DNA from: an uncultured Pseudomonadota bacterium
Lineage (GTDB): Bacteria > Pseudomonadota > Gammaproteobacteria > Burkholderiales > Thiobacillaceae
NCBI GenBank assembly: GCA_903883985.1
Contig: CAISDD010000570.1
Span: forward strand, 1 to 6,223
Reading direction: 5' to 3'
DNA length: 6,223 nucleotides
In this document: piece after piece, positions 6,223-6,223 of the stretch
How the letters are laid out: every line of letters begins with the position of its first letter
How positions within the stretch are numbered: position 1 is the first letter of the stretch
Notes under the pieces: model-generated
Told to the model about the DNA's origin: nothing
Seen by the model: only the letters and a program-made list of their open reading frames with translations
Databases searched by the model: none
Position numbers and translations under genes: made by a program

Positions 6223-6223
6223 A

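Overview
The window is GC-rich (judged by eye) and every gene in it carries Gram-negative envelope hallmarks: Sec signal peptides, an outer-membrane β-barrel ending in Phe, and an FHA-type exoprotein. This points to a proteobacterium, most likely a beta- or gammaproteobacterium, though the sequence alone does not fix the genus. There are four protein genes, two of them cut by the window edges. No RNA gene, insertion sequence or CRISPR array was seen.

Layout. Positions 2-2760 and 2742-4448 form a tight plus-strand operon of three genes. The first is the 3' end of a very large secreted repeat protein (TpsA-like exoprotein with MBG/YDG modules, a β-helical stretch and a Lys-rich tail with one Cys). 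The second is a small exported FecR-domain protein. The third is a ShlB/FhaC/HecB-family outer-membrane transporter (TpsB). Both gene junctions overlap or nearly touch, which suggests translational coupling. A 133-bp convergent gap (4449-4581) follows, holding a dyad that may act as a weak terminator. The minus strand from 6222 down to 4582 encodes most of a CHASE2-domain class III nucleotide cyclase whose N-terminus lies beyond the right edge.

How the genes may work together. The TpsB pore would export the TpsA-like protein across the outer membrane (type Vb, two-partner secretion). The FecR-domain protein between them is exported and has no anti-sigma region, and no sigma-factor gene is visible. 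It is therefore more likely a periplasmic or surface accessory to the secretion system than a FecIR regulator. The CHASE2 cyclase would sense an extracytoplasmic signal and make a cyclic nucleotide. A link to adhesin production is inferred only from proximity. The cyclase keeps both metal-binding Asp residues and the transition-state Asn/Arg pair, but has Arg at both substrate-selecting positions, so its product cannot be read from the sequence.
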